DNA of 64,000 nucleotides from Pectinophora gossypiella (taxonomy: Eukaryota; Arthropoda; Insecta; Lepidoptera; Gelechiidae): positions 5,276,624 to 5,340,623 of the forward strand of contig NC_065431.1 of assembly GCF_024362695.1 (NCBI RefSeq), written 5' to 3'. Below the pieces are notes generated by a model that saw only the letters and a program-made list of their open reading frames with translations, had not been told where the DNA came from and made no database searches. This document shows, piece by piece, positions 32,701 through 40,897 of this stretch (position 1 is its first letter; each line of letters opens with the position of its first letter). Both the position numbers and the translations under genes were made by a program.

Positions 32701-35073
32701 TTCTAGCTTTCCTTCTATGATGTTTTTAATAAATACTAAAAACTTTATTTACACCATAAACAAAACAGTTACAGAGTAAAAACATTTGAAAAATAAAACA
32801 AAAATAAAATTAAAACAAATAAACAGAACTCAAAATAAAATAAATTATGTACAATTAACACTTAAACTAAACTATATTAATTAAAAAGCCCGCCTCGAAT
32901 CGTACCTTTAATAAATTCGTCGTGTCTTATTAGGTGTCCAATCATCTTGCCTCATTCATTAGAGATTACAAGGGCATTTGTTTAGCTAGCTTTGTATCGG
33001 TTTCAGGCTCGTGCGGCGACGTCCATCGCACGGAAAGCAGGAAGATATCCACCCCGAAGGCGGTATGGTACTGCTATGCCGTGGACACCAGCAACAAATT
33101 CCTCTTTTGGCTTCTGTTTTGGCTTCTGCACTACATACCTGCATACTTCGTTGACGCTGTGTGTTGGCTTATTGGGAAGGAGCGCAGGTAGGTTCAAGAT
33201 CTCATCCAGTAACTAGGTCTCTCATCCGGTAACTATTGGCTCTCATCCAGTAACTAAGGGCTCTCATCCGGTAACTAAGGACTTTCATCCGGTAACTAAG
33301 GACTGTCATCCGGTAAATAAAGGCACTCATCCGGTAATTGAGGGCTGTCATCCCGTAACTGAAGACTCATGCTGTAACTAAGGGCTCTTATCCGGCAACT
33401 GAGGGCTCTCATCAGGTAACTAAGGGGTCTCATCCGGTAACTAAAGGCTCTCATCCGGTAACTGAGGGCTGTTATCCGGTAACTGAGGGCTGTCATCCGG
33501 TAACTGAGGGCTGTCATCCGGTAACTGAAGTTGTCATCCGGTAACTATTGGCTCTCATGCTGTAACTAAGGGCACTTATCCGGCAACTGAGGGCTCTCAT
33601 CAGGTAACTAAGGACTGTCATCCAGTAACTAAGAGCTGTCATCCGGTAACTATTGGCTCTCATGCTGTAACTAAGGGCTCATATCCCGAAACTGAGGGCT
33701 CTTATCCGGTAACTGAGGGCTGTCATCCGGTAACTGAGGGCTGTCATCCGGTAACTGAGCGCTGTCATCCGATAACTGAGGGCTCTCATGTAGTAATTAT
33801 TGTTGTTTAATTGTGTAAGTGAATGTATGTGTGTGTCGAAGTTTGTCCGAAATTGACGTTTTTATGGCAACTCAGGGCTCTCCTTTGTTTACTGAGGACT
33901 CTCATCTGTCCAAATTGGAGATGTCCTTAGAAAAGAACGGTCTACTCTGAACTGGCGTATGTGTATGATTCCATTGACCGGTGTGATGACGACCAACAAT
34001 GTAATGTACCCTTCTCAATAGCAAATAATTGATTATGATTATGGTTAAGCCGTCTTTTTTAATTCCAGATTCGTCAAGCTCTACACAAAGGCATATAAAC
34101 TATTTACACTGACATCATTCTTCACAACGAACTATTGGCAGTTTAGCGACAAAAACCTTAAGCATTTGTTAGACAATTTAAATGAGACGGACAAACAGAT
34201 ATACAATTTCGATGTTACTTGTATTGACTGGAAGGAGCTCATGCTGATCTGGTGCATGGGGCTGAGGAAGTACATCGTCAAGGATGGGTTGGCTGGTGAG
34301 TGCTTTTTTTTCCTCCTATGACTTGTAATGTAAGATATAACAGGGTATTAGCGACATCGTAACGAAAACTTTGAGGGATGATTCGGACCATTGTGTTGAT
34401 ATCACGTGGAAATTTCCACCGCTAAAGTATGGAAAGGAAAATTCATAAAAACTAAGAAAAAACATGAATATTGCGACGGAAAATCCCACTTGATATTTAC
34501 TCAGAATCATGGTCTCAAGCATACCCTTCAGTATTCGTTACGGTATCTCTAACACCCGTACTTGTATGGGGTGTAAGTGACATCGTAACAAATACCTACT
34601 GAGAGGGATGATTCAGCTCATTATTCTGAGATAATCAAGTGGAATTTACCATCGCAAAAGTATAGAATTGAAAATAATTTAAACAAACTAAAAAAATCAT
34701 GAATTTTGCGACGGAAAATCCCACTTGATATTTACTCGGAATCATGGCCTGAATTATCCTCCTCAGTATCCAAACGTAACGAAAACTTTTAGGGCTGATT
34801 TGGGCCATGATTCTCCCTCAATAGTAGGTAACCCTGACTGGTGCCAGTCAGTCACCAGGGTTGGAGTCAGTCATTTGTCTCACAATCCAGAGCAGAAGGC
34901 TATAAACGTTTGTTTAAAATTACTTTTTCTTTGCAGATACGGACTACGCAGTCAAGAAGCAATTCTGGTTGAGCATAGCCAACGCGATAGTTCTATGTCT
35001 GTATGCCTACATGTGGTATAAGTTATTTACTGTTATTTATAGTGGTGTCATGTTTGTAGGTAGCTTAGTTTAA
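20785..35073 (+). CDS. FAR: Fatty acyl-CoA reductase
   Basis: Reduces long-chain fatty acyl-CoA to a primary alcohol with NADPH, for waxes, ether lipids or pheromone precursors, normally at the ER or peroxisome membrane. Eleven coding exons: 20785-20954, 23491-23581, 24925-25044, 27054-27178, 28362-28511, 28606-28715, 29956-30023, 31795-31987, 33007-33187, 34069-34295 and 34937-35073. All junctions are GT-AG and the phases close exactly (1572 nt, 523 aa, the usual family length). The NAD-binding Rossmann motif TGASGFLG is at residues 41-48; the catalytic YxxxK is Y228-CFT-K232. The C-terminal FAR_C/sterile domain (about 360-460) contains AVWYCY, HYIPAYFVD and IDWKELMLIWCMGLRKYIVKDG, followed by a hydrophobic C-terminal segment (about 492-520) that probably anchors the protein. 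An acceptor (gtttttacag) lies 2 nt before the ATG, implying a non-coding first exon upstream. Introns are filled with repeats. A MITE starts 15 bp after the stop, so the 3'UTR is mostly transposon. The specific alcohol product cannot be read from sequence. Confidence 0.95.
21005..21480. repeat. Reductase intron 1: MITE H and fold-back fragments
   Basis: 21005-21245 is MITE H with the right arm truncated. 21255-21480 is part of the cataataacggg fold-back family (gtttggtgcgagttcagatg; gatcatggcacttgcaacag). 20980-21005 is the outer end ttttaagtttacgcggttat of the latter, so H has inserted into it. 21480-22090 is unassigned except for two direct repeats of gtctgagctaggttta (21557 and 21731). Confidence 0.7.
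22095..22940. repeat. Reductase intron 1: SINE B head, LINE 3' end, 5S/tRNA SINE
   Basis: 22095-22170 is a SINE B head. 22235-22540 is a LINE 3' end in reverse (attcaaaaatatctttattg..gaaaagaagctgcaaga). 22645-22938 is a nearly complete 5S/tRNA-headed SINE with a damaged core (gcttcagaaggcaccggtaa). Confidence 0.8.
23095..23410 (+). mobile_element. SINE A, full length
   Basis: gtggtccagtggttgagcgt head, gggttcgattcccggtgggg, core near 23238-23275, tail cacctcacaacccacacgat. It ends about 80 bp before reductase exon 2. Confidence 0.85.
24100..24309. repeat. Minisatellite, about 22-bp unit, about 9 copies
   Basis: Head-to-tail variants of agtccagtcgaccgcgactg in reductase intron 2. CpG-rich, with each unit carrying one to three CpG. 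Confidence 0.9.
24380..24840. repeat. MITE half and full SINE B
   Basis: 24380-24490 is the inner part of the gtgttagtga MITE (gttgatatcaagtggaattt and inverse). 24513-24840 is SINE B (+) with a small deletion in the B-box region, ending ataatgctaga about 85 bp before exon 3. Confidence 0.75.
25175..25490 (-). mobile_element. SINE A, full length, reverse
   Basis: Tail complement at 25185 (cgtgtgggtttgtgaggtga), core at about 25307-25345, head complement ending ccactggaccacagacgc near 25487. Confidence 0.85.
25680..25890. mobile_element. CpG-rich fold-back plus ggggcctgttt end
   Basis: 25685-25838 has inverted ends gtctgcatgacaagcgcg / cgcgcggttgtcatgcagaac. The following block ggcctgtttaataaaattta..caatgacaatttg recurs inverted at 40755-40797. 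Confidence 0.6.
25930..26232 (+). mobile_element. 5S/tRNA SINE, 5' truncated
   Basis: Starts inside the head at gcagcggtaaacgcgctcgg, keeps the 5S-like block and the core, and ends gggctggtgatgat. It carries a local duplication around gggaaggcccacgggccttcc. Confidence 0.8.
26360..27045. repeat. AT-rich LINE-like tail, SINE A piece, LINE tail
   Basis: 26420-26590 is AT-rich and ends in gtctgaaataaatgattt. 26725-26880 is a SINE A terminal half (+). 26890-27045 is a LINE 3' tail (ctctagagcaataaggccgc, then tttgatttgatttgat) ending only about 8 bp before the exon 4 acceptor region. Confidence 0.65.
27210..28245. repeat. Reductase intron 4 repeat mosaic
   Basis: 27228-27500 matches the block at 55035-55215 (ccagcgtcgtggttcacgcc). 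27640-27725 is a SINE B head. 27740-27900 is family F in reverse. 27905-27970 is a MITE H piece. 27970-28245 is family E (+) ending in an A-run. Confidence 0.65.
28727..29130. repeat. SINE B end (reverse) followed by SINE A
   Basis: 28727-28900 is SINE B in reverse (cttacctaacctgaagattt first), beginning about 11 bp after the exon 6 donor. 28912-29130 is SINE A (+) with the tail missing. Confidence 0.8.
29140..29900. repeat. gtgttagtga MITE copies, MITE H (reverse), fold-back piece
   Basis: 29140-29430 carries two overlapping gtgttagtga MITE halves around gggtgtaagtgacatcgtga. 29440-29742 is MITE H reversed. 29745-29855 is a shortened cataataacgg fold-back. Confidence 0.7.
30033..30583 (+). 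mobile_element. Helitron-like non-autonomous element split by SINE E
   Basis: Starts with TC (tccactaatattataaatgg) between A and T and ends gcgagcgaagccgcaggcaa..gctagt, i.e. a GC-rich 3' palindromic end followed by CTAGT, as expected for Helitrons. A family E end (30265-30355) interrupts it. The second copy, 49660-49973, lacks the interruption. It begins 9 bp downstream of reductase exon 7. Confidence 0.65.
30600..31395. mobile_element. hAT-like non-autonomous element interrupted by a 5S/tRNA SINE
   Basis: Matches 55258-55692: tatggatatg..attttgg, ataccggatacggttacgga, cgcgcggcttgtgtgtcggc, aggctccgcccctatccg, ending aacatccctgg. A full SINE (30868-31163) is inserted, flanked by a duplicated atacgagtatt (30835-30845 and 31160-31172). 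Confidence 0.75.
31425..32275. repeat. Inverted SINE A pair around reductase exon 8
   Basis: 31425-31710 is SINE A in reverse. 32010-32275 is SINE A in forward orientation, starting in the head at gaatcccagtggggac. They flank exon 8 (31795-31987) and could pair in the pre-mRNA. Confidence 0.8.
32520..32965 (-). mobile_element. LINE 3' end with nested 172-bp insertion
   Basis: 32540-32734 and 32917-32965 form the reverse complement of the LINE at 16920-17160 (..agctcttcttggtcttcccc). 32735-32906 is an insertion flanked by tttaataaat (32725-32734 and 32907-32916). On the minus strand it ends ..taaataaagtttttagt, i.e. the 3' end of another retroelement. Confidence 0.8.
33206..33797. repeat. Minisatellite, 21-bp unit, about 28 copies, higher-order pattern
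   Basis: Variants of ctctcatccggtaactaagg fill most of reductase intron 9. Blocks with tgctgtaactaaggg, then cttatccggcaactgaggg, then catcaggtaactaagg recur at about 33370, 33558 and (partly) 33660, showing multi-unit amplification. Confidence 0.93.
34340..34800. mobile_element. Two gtgttagtga fold-back MITEs in tandem
   Basis: 34340-34557 starts gggtattagcgacatcgtaa and ends gtatctctaacaccc. 34565-34790 starts ggggtgtaagtgacatcgta and has the inverse inner half but a different right end. Both lie in reductase intron 10. Confidence 0.75.
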
Positions 35074-35087
35074 TTTTAAAGGAATTT

Positions 35088-35663
35088 ATGGTGCTAATTC
35101 CAGTACGCACCATTTAATTTTATTTTGAGTTATACCCGTCATTTTCTTATCCGCCGGAAAGGAAAGGGACGGGTAATCGGCAGGCATAAAATTTACGAAA
35201 CACACGTCAATTTTAGGCACAAATCTAAACCAAAAAATTTGCCAATAACCCGACAGAATTAAGTTTGCTATTTGACTCGCCCGGGTTATGCGTTCATTCA
35301 CTCAGGTGCTAATTCCTGCAAACGCCATCTAAATTTATTTTAAGTTAAACCTGTCATTTTCTTTATCAGTTGGAAAAGAAAGGGACGGGTAATCGACAGG
35401 CATAAAATTTTAAGCAGAAATCTAAAACAACCGTCTAAAATTTTTACATCAGCCAATAAACCGACAGAGTTAAGTAGACAGCACGTCAAACGGATTACAA
35501 TACCAGCGATCTCGCCTATTTTATTCGCTCGGGTTATTCATTCGTTTTAAAATTAACTTGTTGACTCCGAATCATCCGTCCCTTTCCTTTTCGGCGGGCG
35601 GATAAATGACAGGTATAACTTAAAATAAAATTAGGAGGTGTGTACTGGAATTAGCAGCATTAT
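35088..35663. mobile_element. Two MITE H copies forming the reductase 3' flank
   Basis: 35088-35303 (right end missing) and 35305-35663 (complete). The first begins 15 bp after the reductase TAA. Candidate AATAAA hexamers occur inside the second copy (near 35455 and 35624), so the transcript's poly(A) site is probably transposon-derived. Confidence 0.8.
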
Positions 35664-35769
35664 TATTACATATTAATGTGATTTCAAGGTTATTGCACTT
35701 GGTTTAAGAATAATTTTCTTTTGTCCTTGAAAGTATTGCACATAGAATAGACCACGTAAGTATAATATA

Positions 35770-36300
35770 TTACATAGTATACTTATAACACATAAGCTCA
35801 CGACTATATCCCAATTGGGGTAGTCAGAGGTACATCCATCGCAAGAGGAACTAAGTACCCGCACCTCGCCGAGCTTTCTGTTAGTTCAACGTGATAGGTG
35901 AGCCGTATCGCCGTCTATAATCGAGCCAACTGTGTTAGTGAAAACTACACTTGAGATAAATTAATAACTCATTGGCGCAAGTCCGGTACCGGGTTTCGAA
36001 CCGGCGCTTCCTGTTTGAGAAGCAAGCCAGTGTACCACATTGACTGTATACGGTCACGAGCATTAATATGTAATACACTTTGGTACCATGTCACATTAAC
36101 TTTTTTGACAAATTGAACTGTAAGTCTCACTAAATGTCAAATATGTTAGTGCGACAGGGTCCTAAAGTGGGTACATTATATTGCTCATGACTGTACATAA
36201 CATAAACAGCCTATATACGTCCCACTGCTGGACACAGGCCTCCCCTCATTCAACCGGAGGGGGTATGGAGCATACTCCACCACGCTGCTTCAATGCGGGT
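35770..36300. repeat. Family G, MITE M and SINE D fragments
   Basis: 35785-36040 is family G, the longest copy (ctcacgactatatcccaatt, ctgttagttcaacgtgatag, ggtaccgggtttcgaaccgg). 36053-36195 is MITE M in reverse (cggtcacgagcatt to gctcatgactg) with flanking TA. 36190-36300 is a SINE D piece. Confidence 0.75.
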
Positions 36301-36349
36301 ATATTATATATTTTTGTATATAATTTATAAAAAATAGTACTTATTACAT

Positions 36350-36495
36350 ACATACATAAACTCACGCCCGTAGTCCCTAATGGGGTGGGCAGAGCCACAA
36401 GTAATCAAAGACAACTTGCAGGCACTGTTGATACGATGTCGTAAGCTGGATATGATGAACCTTATGGTGATAAGGGATCAGCCTATCGCCCATAA
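36350..36495. repeat. Family F repeat
   Basis: Same sequence as 19625-19740 and, reversed, 27740-27900, 48595-48690 and 54880-54965. It runs on as gatgaaccttatggtgataa. The exact right boundary against the following open frame cannot be set from this window. Confidence 0.65.
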
Positions 36496-36912
36496 CATTA
36501 GTCCAGTTAGAGGACACAATCCCTCTGTCTCGGTTAGTACTTTTGGCGGCGAGATCATAAATGCAAGCACCACTAATGGTGGTCAGTATCTTGAAGAATC
36601 CAACATGGCATGTGCTATTGTTGCTGTGATAAGTGCAACAAAAAAAGTGAGTAATAAAGATTTGAGGTTCTCAATGATAACCAAAACAATCAAACAATAT
36701 GCTGCAAAACATAAAATATATAATTCAAATGAATTTAACATTTTTGCCAAATATGCATTAGGTGGAGTGCCTCCAGGTCTTGATGCTGAGACTCTCATTC
36801 AAAATTTCAGCAACATTCAAGTGCAAGAGGTTAATATGAGGGTTGCTGCAAAAGCCTCAATGGAAACAAGGATACTACCAAGAATTGTATCGTCTGCTGA
36901 TAGTGGAGAAAC
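36470..36912 (+). CDS. Unrecognised open frame fused to tRNA-Trp/LTR sequence; possible captured foreign gene fragment
   Basis: Open frame without stops for about 440 bp in the frame that opens in family F at 36380 and stops at 37006. Its own sequence runs from about 36500 to 36912. The translation looks protein-like and soluble: STFGGEIINASTTNGGQYLE, KQYAAKHKIYNSNEFNIFAK and YALGGVPPGLDAETLIQNF, then MRVAAKASMETRILP. Only one CpG occurs between about 36560 and 36910, against many on both sides, so its composition is unlike its neighbours. There is no plausible start of its own and no natural C-terminus; it ends exactly where tRNA-Trp sequence begins. I do not recognise the family. An endogenised RNA-virus gene fragment is one possibility, suggested by context and composition only; a fragment of a host mRNA is another. 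It is not expected to make a functional protein. Confidence 0.45.
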
Positions 36913-36951
36913 ATCAGAAGGTTGCGTGTTCAAATCACGTCGGGGTCACCA
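36913..36951 (+). other. 3' half of tRNA-Trp including CCA (primer copy)
   Basis: 39 nt from ATCAGAAGGTTGCG through TTCAAATCACG to GGGGTCACCA. This equals the 3' half of eukaryotic tRNA-Trp from position 38 to the added CCA (comparison from memory of the animal tRNA). The 5' half is absent, so it is not a tRNA gene. The CCA is not genome-encoded in eukaryotic tRNA genes, so this is a DNA copy of a mature tRNA. It abuts an LTR in the polarity of a primer on its primer-binding site. Confidence 0.8.
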
Positions 36952-36954
36952 GTT

Positions 36955-37210
36955 TGGCGGCGAGGGTGTGCTGCCGCCAAAGGATGTTTTCGGGGTACCG
37001 AACTGAGCATAGTACCCCGCTAGCCACAAGTTGGTAGTGTGACTAGGGATCGACGATCCAACAGTATTGTGTTGGAAGTTGTATATATACGTCTTGCCGT
37101 GAAAACTTCGATACCGCGTTTCAGGACTGCTTGAAGACTGCATTATTGAATGTGGCGCCATCTGTTGCATGTGAGCGGAACTAGGTGGCCAACTAGTTGG
37201 GTCCGCTACA
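36955..37210 (-). mobile_element. Solo LTR of a tRNA-Trp-primed retrotransposon
   Basis: On the minus strand it begins TGTAGCGGACCC, has a TATA-like GTATATATAC (37090-37081), contains cagatggcgcc and ggtaccccg, and ends CCGCCA, 3 nt before TGGTGACCCCGACGTGAT, a tRNA-Trp primer-binding site. tRNA-Trp priming is known for the CsRn1-type Ty3/gypsy lineage (from memory). No gag or pol follows on the minus strand; the unrelated open frame lies there on the opposite strand. Confidence 0.7.
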
Positions 37211-37319
37211 TACTTATTATAGTCGAAAATCGCTACTACGCGAGAAAGGAAGCAAAGGTTAGGTTATTTTATAATTGTAATTATTAATAAAAGATTATAT
37301 GCTTCATGGTAATCATGTT

Positions 37320-37890
37320 TGGATCATAATTGATTATCACGTGCTCAGCGGTGAAGGGAAACATCGTGAGGAAACCCACATTCCCGAGAAATGCATTTCG
37401 GAGGTATGTGACCTAACCTGTGTCGGGCTGGTTTTCCCTTGGCGAGTTGGAAGGTCAGACAGGCAGTCGCTTCTGTAAAAAACCGGACCTGTCAATTCTT
37501 CAGGTTGTTTAACCCGTCCAATGTACAGCCCGGCCGAGGCTCAGAACCCAAATGGGGTTTTAGGATACCGCAAGAAATTTGAAAAACGGTCGCCATTTTT
37601 CGGCCATTGACCGGGCCGTTATTTTTTCCATTTTTTGTTTGGATACACACATTGATTGAACTAAAAAATAGTTCCTAATGAATTACTCACTCATTTTGAC
37701 ACATAAAAGTTAAATTCGAACGTTTCCAGAGACAAAAAACAAAAGGGAAATGGCGCCCTTTTCTTTCGAGCACCCGTGTGCACGGCGGACGCGCGGGGCT
37801 TTTGCACCGTCTGAGCCACCGGGTGCTCGCGGGACAGTGGACGGGTTAAGCGGACCCTGTTTAAAACGGGATAATGCTAGGTGGCTTGGG
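37320..37890 (+). mobile_element. SINE B split by a TTAA-flanked MITE
   Basis: SINE B body and tail (gattatcacgtgctcagcgg to acgggataatgctagg) is interrupted at its caggtt motif by 37513-37845. It is missing the tRNA-like head. Confidence 0.85.
37513..37845. mobile_element. piggyBac-type MITE, 333 bp, TTAA duplication
   Basis: Termini CCCGTCCAATGT / ACAGTGGACGGG (inverted, one mismatch), flanked by TTAA at 37509-37512 and 37846-37849. Removing it and one TTAA restores a continuous SINE B. TTAA duplications with CCC termini are the piggyBac signature (family knowledge). Confidence 0.88.
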
Positions 37891-37989
37891 GGATGATGAA
37901 AAAAAGATCGTATGAAAATTTTAAATAAACTATATTTGTACATAACATACTTTCATTATTAACTATACAAACCTAATTTTAATCAAGTA

Positions 37990-39195
37990 TACTAAGGGTG
38001 GTATTAATAAACGAATCTCACCTGATACTGCCCTCAAGATCATGCTCAAGTCTCTGTTTTTATATGAGAACTGTCACACTGACATGATCTTGAGGGCAGT
38101 CTCGAAGCTGAGATTAGTTTATTAATACTACCATAAGAGTTTCATACATCGATCTTAATGTTCAAGGGTTGAAATTATAGAGAAATCAACCATTTATTTC
38201 GGTTTAAAACAACAAGTCACCATACACAACGGCCCCCGTGGTCCAGTGGTTGAGCGTTGGGCTCACGATCTGGAGGTCCCGGGTTCGATTCCCGGTGGGG
38301 ACATATCACAAAAACTACTTTGTGGTCCCTAGTATGGTTAGGACATTACAGGCTGATCACCTGATTGTCCGAAAGTAAGACGATCCGTGCTTCGGAAGGT
38401 ACGTTAAGCCGTTGGTCCCGGTTACTACTTTTTGTTTTATAATTACATTTTTTTGATTTTACCGAGGTAGGGATATAACGGTGTACCTATAAACTGTGTA
38501 AATAATTTTTGAATGTGTTGTGTAATAAGTATCAACCACTGGACTAGGAGATCCCACTCGAATCTATTTATATCGCTCTAGCAAATGACGGTTCGGAGTG
38601 ACAGAAAAGGACACAGTATCATATTAGTCGACTGCAAAAGATAATCTTAAGGGGCAAAGTATACGTTTTTATAATAAGATTCCCAATAATATCCAGAATC
38701 CATCTGAACAGTAATTAAACAGAAACTTTATAAAAAAAGCTTACTATAAGGTAAGTGACTATTCTTCTATCGTGTGGGTTGTGAGGTGAATTATCAACCT
38801 CATCAAGCCATGTCAGGGGCCTTTGGCGGCTCAATAATAACCCTGACACCAGGGTTGATGAGGTTGAATGATTATTGCAGGCTGATCACCTGATTGTCCA
38901 GGAGTAAGATGATCTGATGAAGCCAAGTTAAGCCGTTGGTCCCGGTTACTACTTACTGATGTAAGTACGTAGTCGTTACTTAAGTCACGTCAGGGGCCTT
39001 TGGCGGCTCAATAATAACCCTGACACCAGGGTTTATGGGGTTGGTCATCCACATAACCCACACGATAGAAGAAGTGATTATTTAGAAGACATAAATGCAT
39101 GGGATTAACTGTCTTGGAGCTGATATTACCCCCGATTAAATCATGAGCTGAATCATCTTCAGTATTCGTTACGGTGTTACTAACACCCTGTATAA
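37990..39195. repeat. Fold-back MITE, SINE A copies and rearranged SINE A palindrome
   Basis: 37990-38135 is the second taagggtggtattaataaac fold-back. 38228-38430 is SINE A (+) cut after the core. 38765-38870 is SINE A tail in inverted orientation, followed head-on by SINE A 38870-39070. 39100-39195 is an end of the gtgttagtga MITE. 38430-38765 is unassigned. Confidence 0.7.
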
Positions 39196-39654
39196 CAATA
39201 ATAAAATGAGCCCAGTTGGAAGACTTTGACTTTCACTGTGAGGTCGCAAGTTCGAATCCGATTAAGTAAAATTCAGTGGTTTAGAGCGATGCAAGTCCGC
39301 GTTCTGCGAACACGGCTATCATGCCATCATCAATTTAAGAGCCACGCTCTTGTCGGTGCAGCATTTTCCATGCTACTTTTTTAGGGAAAAATAGGGCAGT
39401 GGTTTCCCACTTGCCTTCTGCTTCTGGCTAATATGTATTCACAAATTAAACATAATTGAAATACCTTAACACGTTCAGTCCTTTTCTTACATATAAACGT
39501 AACATAAACAGCCTATATACGTCCCACTGCTGGGCACAGACCTCCCCTCAATAAACGTAAGCTCTCGACTAAGTTCCCAATGAGGATAAAAACCAGAAGC
39601 TCAAATGTATGCGGCAGCACTGTTGAGTGTTTTGACATTTTGACAGTTCTCCAT

Positions 39655-40440
39655 AATGGCCCCGATTCCTGCAGACAATGTAGCTAATTCCTATATACAC
39701 CATCTAATTTTATTTTAAGTTATATCTGTCATTTTCTTATCCGCCGAAAAGGAAAGGGACGGGTAATCGACAAGCATAAAATTTATGGAACACACGTCAA
39801 TTTTAAGCACAAATCTAAAACAACCGTCTAAAAATTTTACATTGGCCAATAACCCGACAGAATTATGTTGACAGCACACGTCAAACGGTTTGCATACCAG
39901 CGAGATACCTTTTTGATTCGCCCGGGTTATTCATTCATTTACTCATTCTTCCTAAAATTAAGAGCTGTCAATAATCCGTCCCTTTCCTTTTCGGCGGATA
40001 AGAAAATGACGGGTATAACATAAAGTAAAATTAGGAGGTGTCTGTAGGAATCGGGGTCATTTCCTAATTTTACTTTAAGTTATACCTGTCATTTTCTTAT
40101 CCGCCGTAAAGGAAAGGGACGGATGATTGTTAACTGTTAATTATAAAACGAATGAACAATCCGGGCGAATAAAATAGACATTTCGCTGATATGCAACCCG
40201 TTTGATGTGTGCTGTCAACTTAATTCTGTAGGGTTACAGTCCAATGTATATTTTTTATATGGTTGTTTAGATTTGTGCTTAAAATTGACGTGTGTTCCAT
40301 AAATTTTATGCTTGTCTATTACCCGTTTCTTTTCTTTTTCGGCTTATAAAAAATTGGCCAATATAAAATTTTGGGTGGGTAATTTAAATTGACGTGTGTT
40401 CCATTTTTATATGCCTGCCGATTATGCGTCCATAAGAAAA
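39655..40440. mobile_element. MITE H, complete copy plus inverted second copy
   Basis: 39665-40060 is full length. 40060-40440 begins with the right arm in inverse orientation (ctaattttactttaagttat) and continues through tcgggttac..gtgcttaaaattgacgtgtg. The two share a junction and make a large palindrome-like block. Confidence 0.8.
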
Positions 40441-40897
40441 TAAATTAAACAAAAGGCTGCGCAAAGGGTTATAGTGCAGAAATATAACCAAAACAATATG
40501 TTTGTTTACTCAAATAGTGTGATGTGTCTACACTCAGAGGGGATCCCCTGTCTGGGAGACATAAGAGTGATGCAGAGAATTAGATCTGGATTTGTTCTAC
40601 TGAATTATCCTGAAAACAGAATTTGTTCCGTTAAAAAAACGGAAATACAAAGTTTTCTAACCGACCTCCAGCCAGCGGGATATTTACCAAAGTTAAGTCT
40701 GATGAAGTATAAATTGGTATTAACTTTTCCACTCCGCAATGTAAATCAAATTGTCATTGTAATTTACAATTGTAAGTTTTATAAAACAGGCCTCTGATGG
40801 GAGAAAAAGGCAGCTTTTATCCTCATTGGCCTAGTCAAGTGGTGCATCCATCTTACTTATTTAACAAACTCTTACAAACGTATGTTTTCCGACCTGT

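Noticed and set aside
33296..33517. 73-codon repetitive minus-strand frame
   Set aside because: The 21-bp minisatellite is open because 21 is a multiple of 3.
33206..33797. CRISPR-like array
   Set aside because: Units are contiguous without unique spacers and the host is an animal; it is a minisatellite.
40474..40797. 107-codon + strand frame downstream of Ets97D
   Set aside because: Overlaps the Ets97D 3' flank on the opposite strand and a MITE end (40755-40797); no family recognised and no splice or start support.
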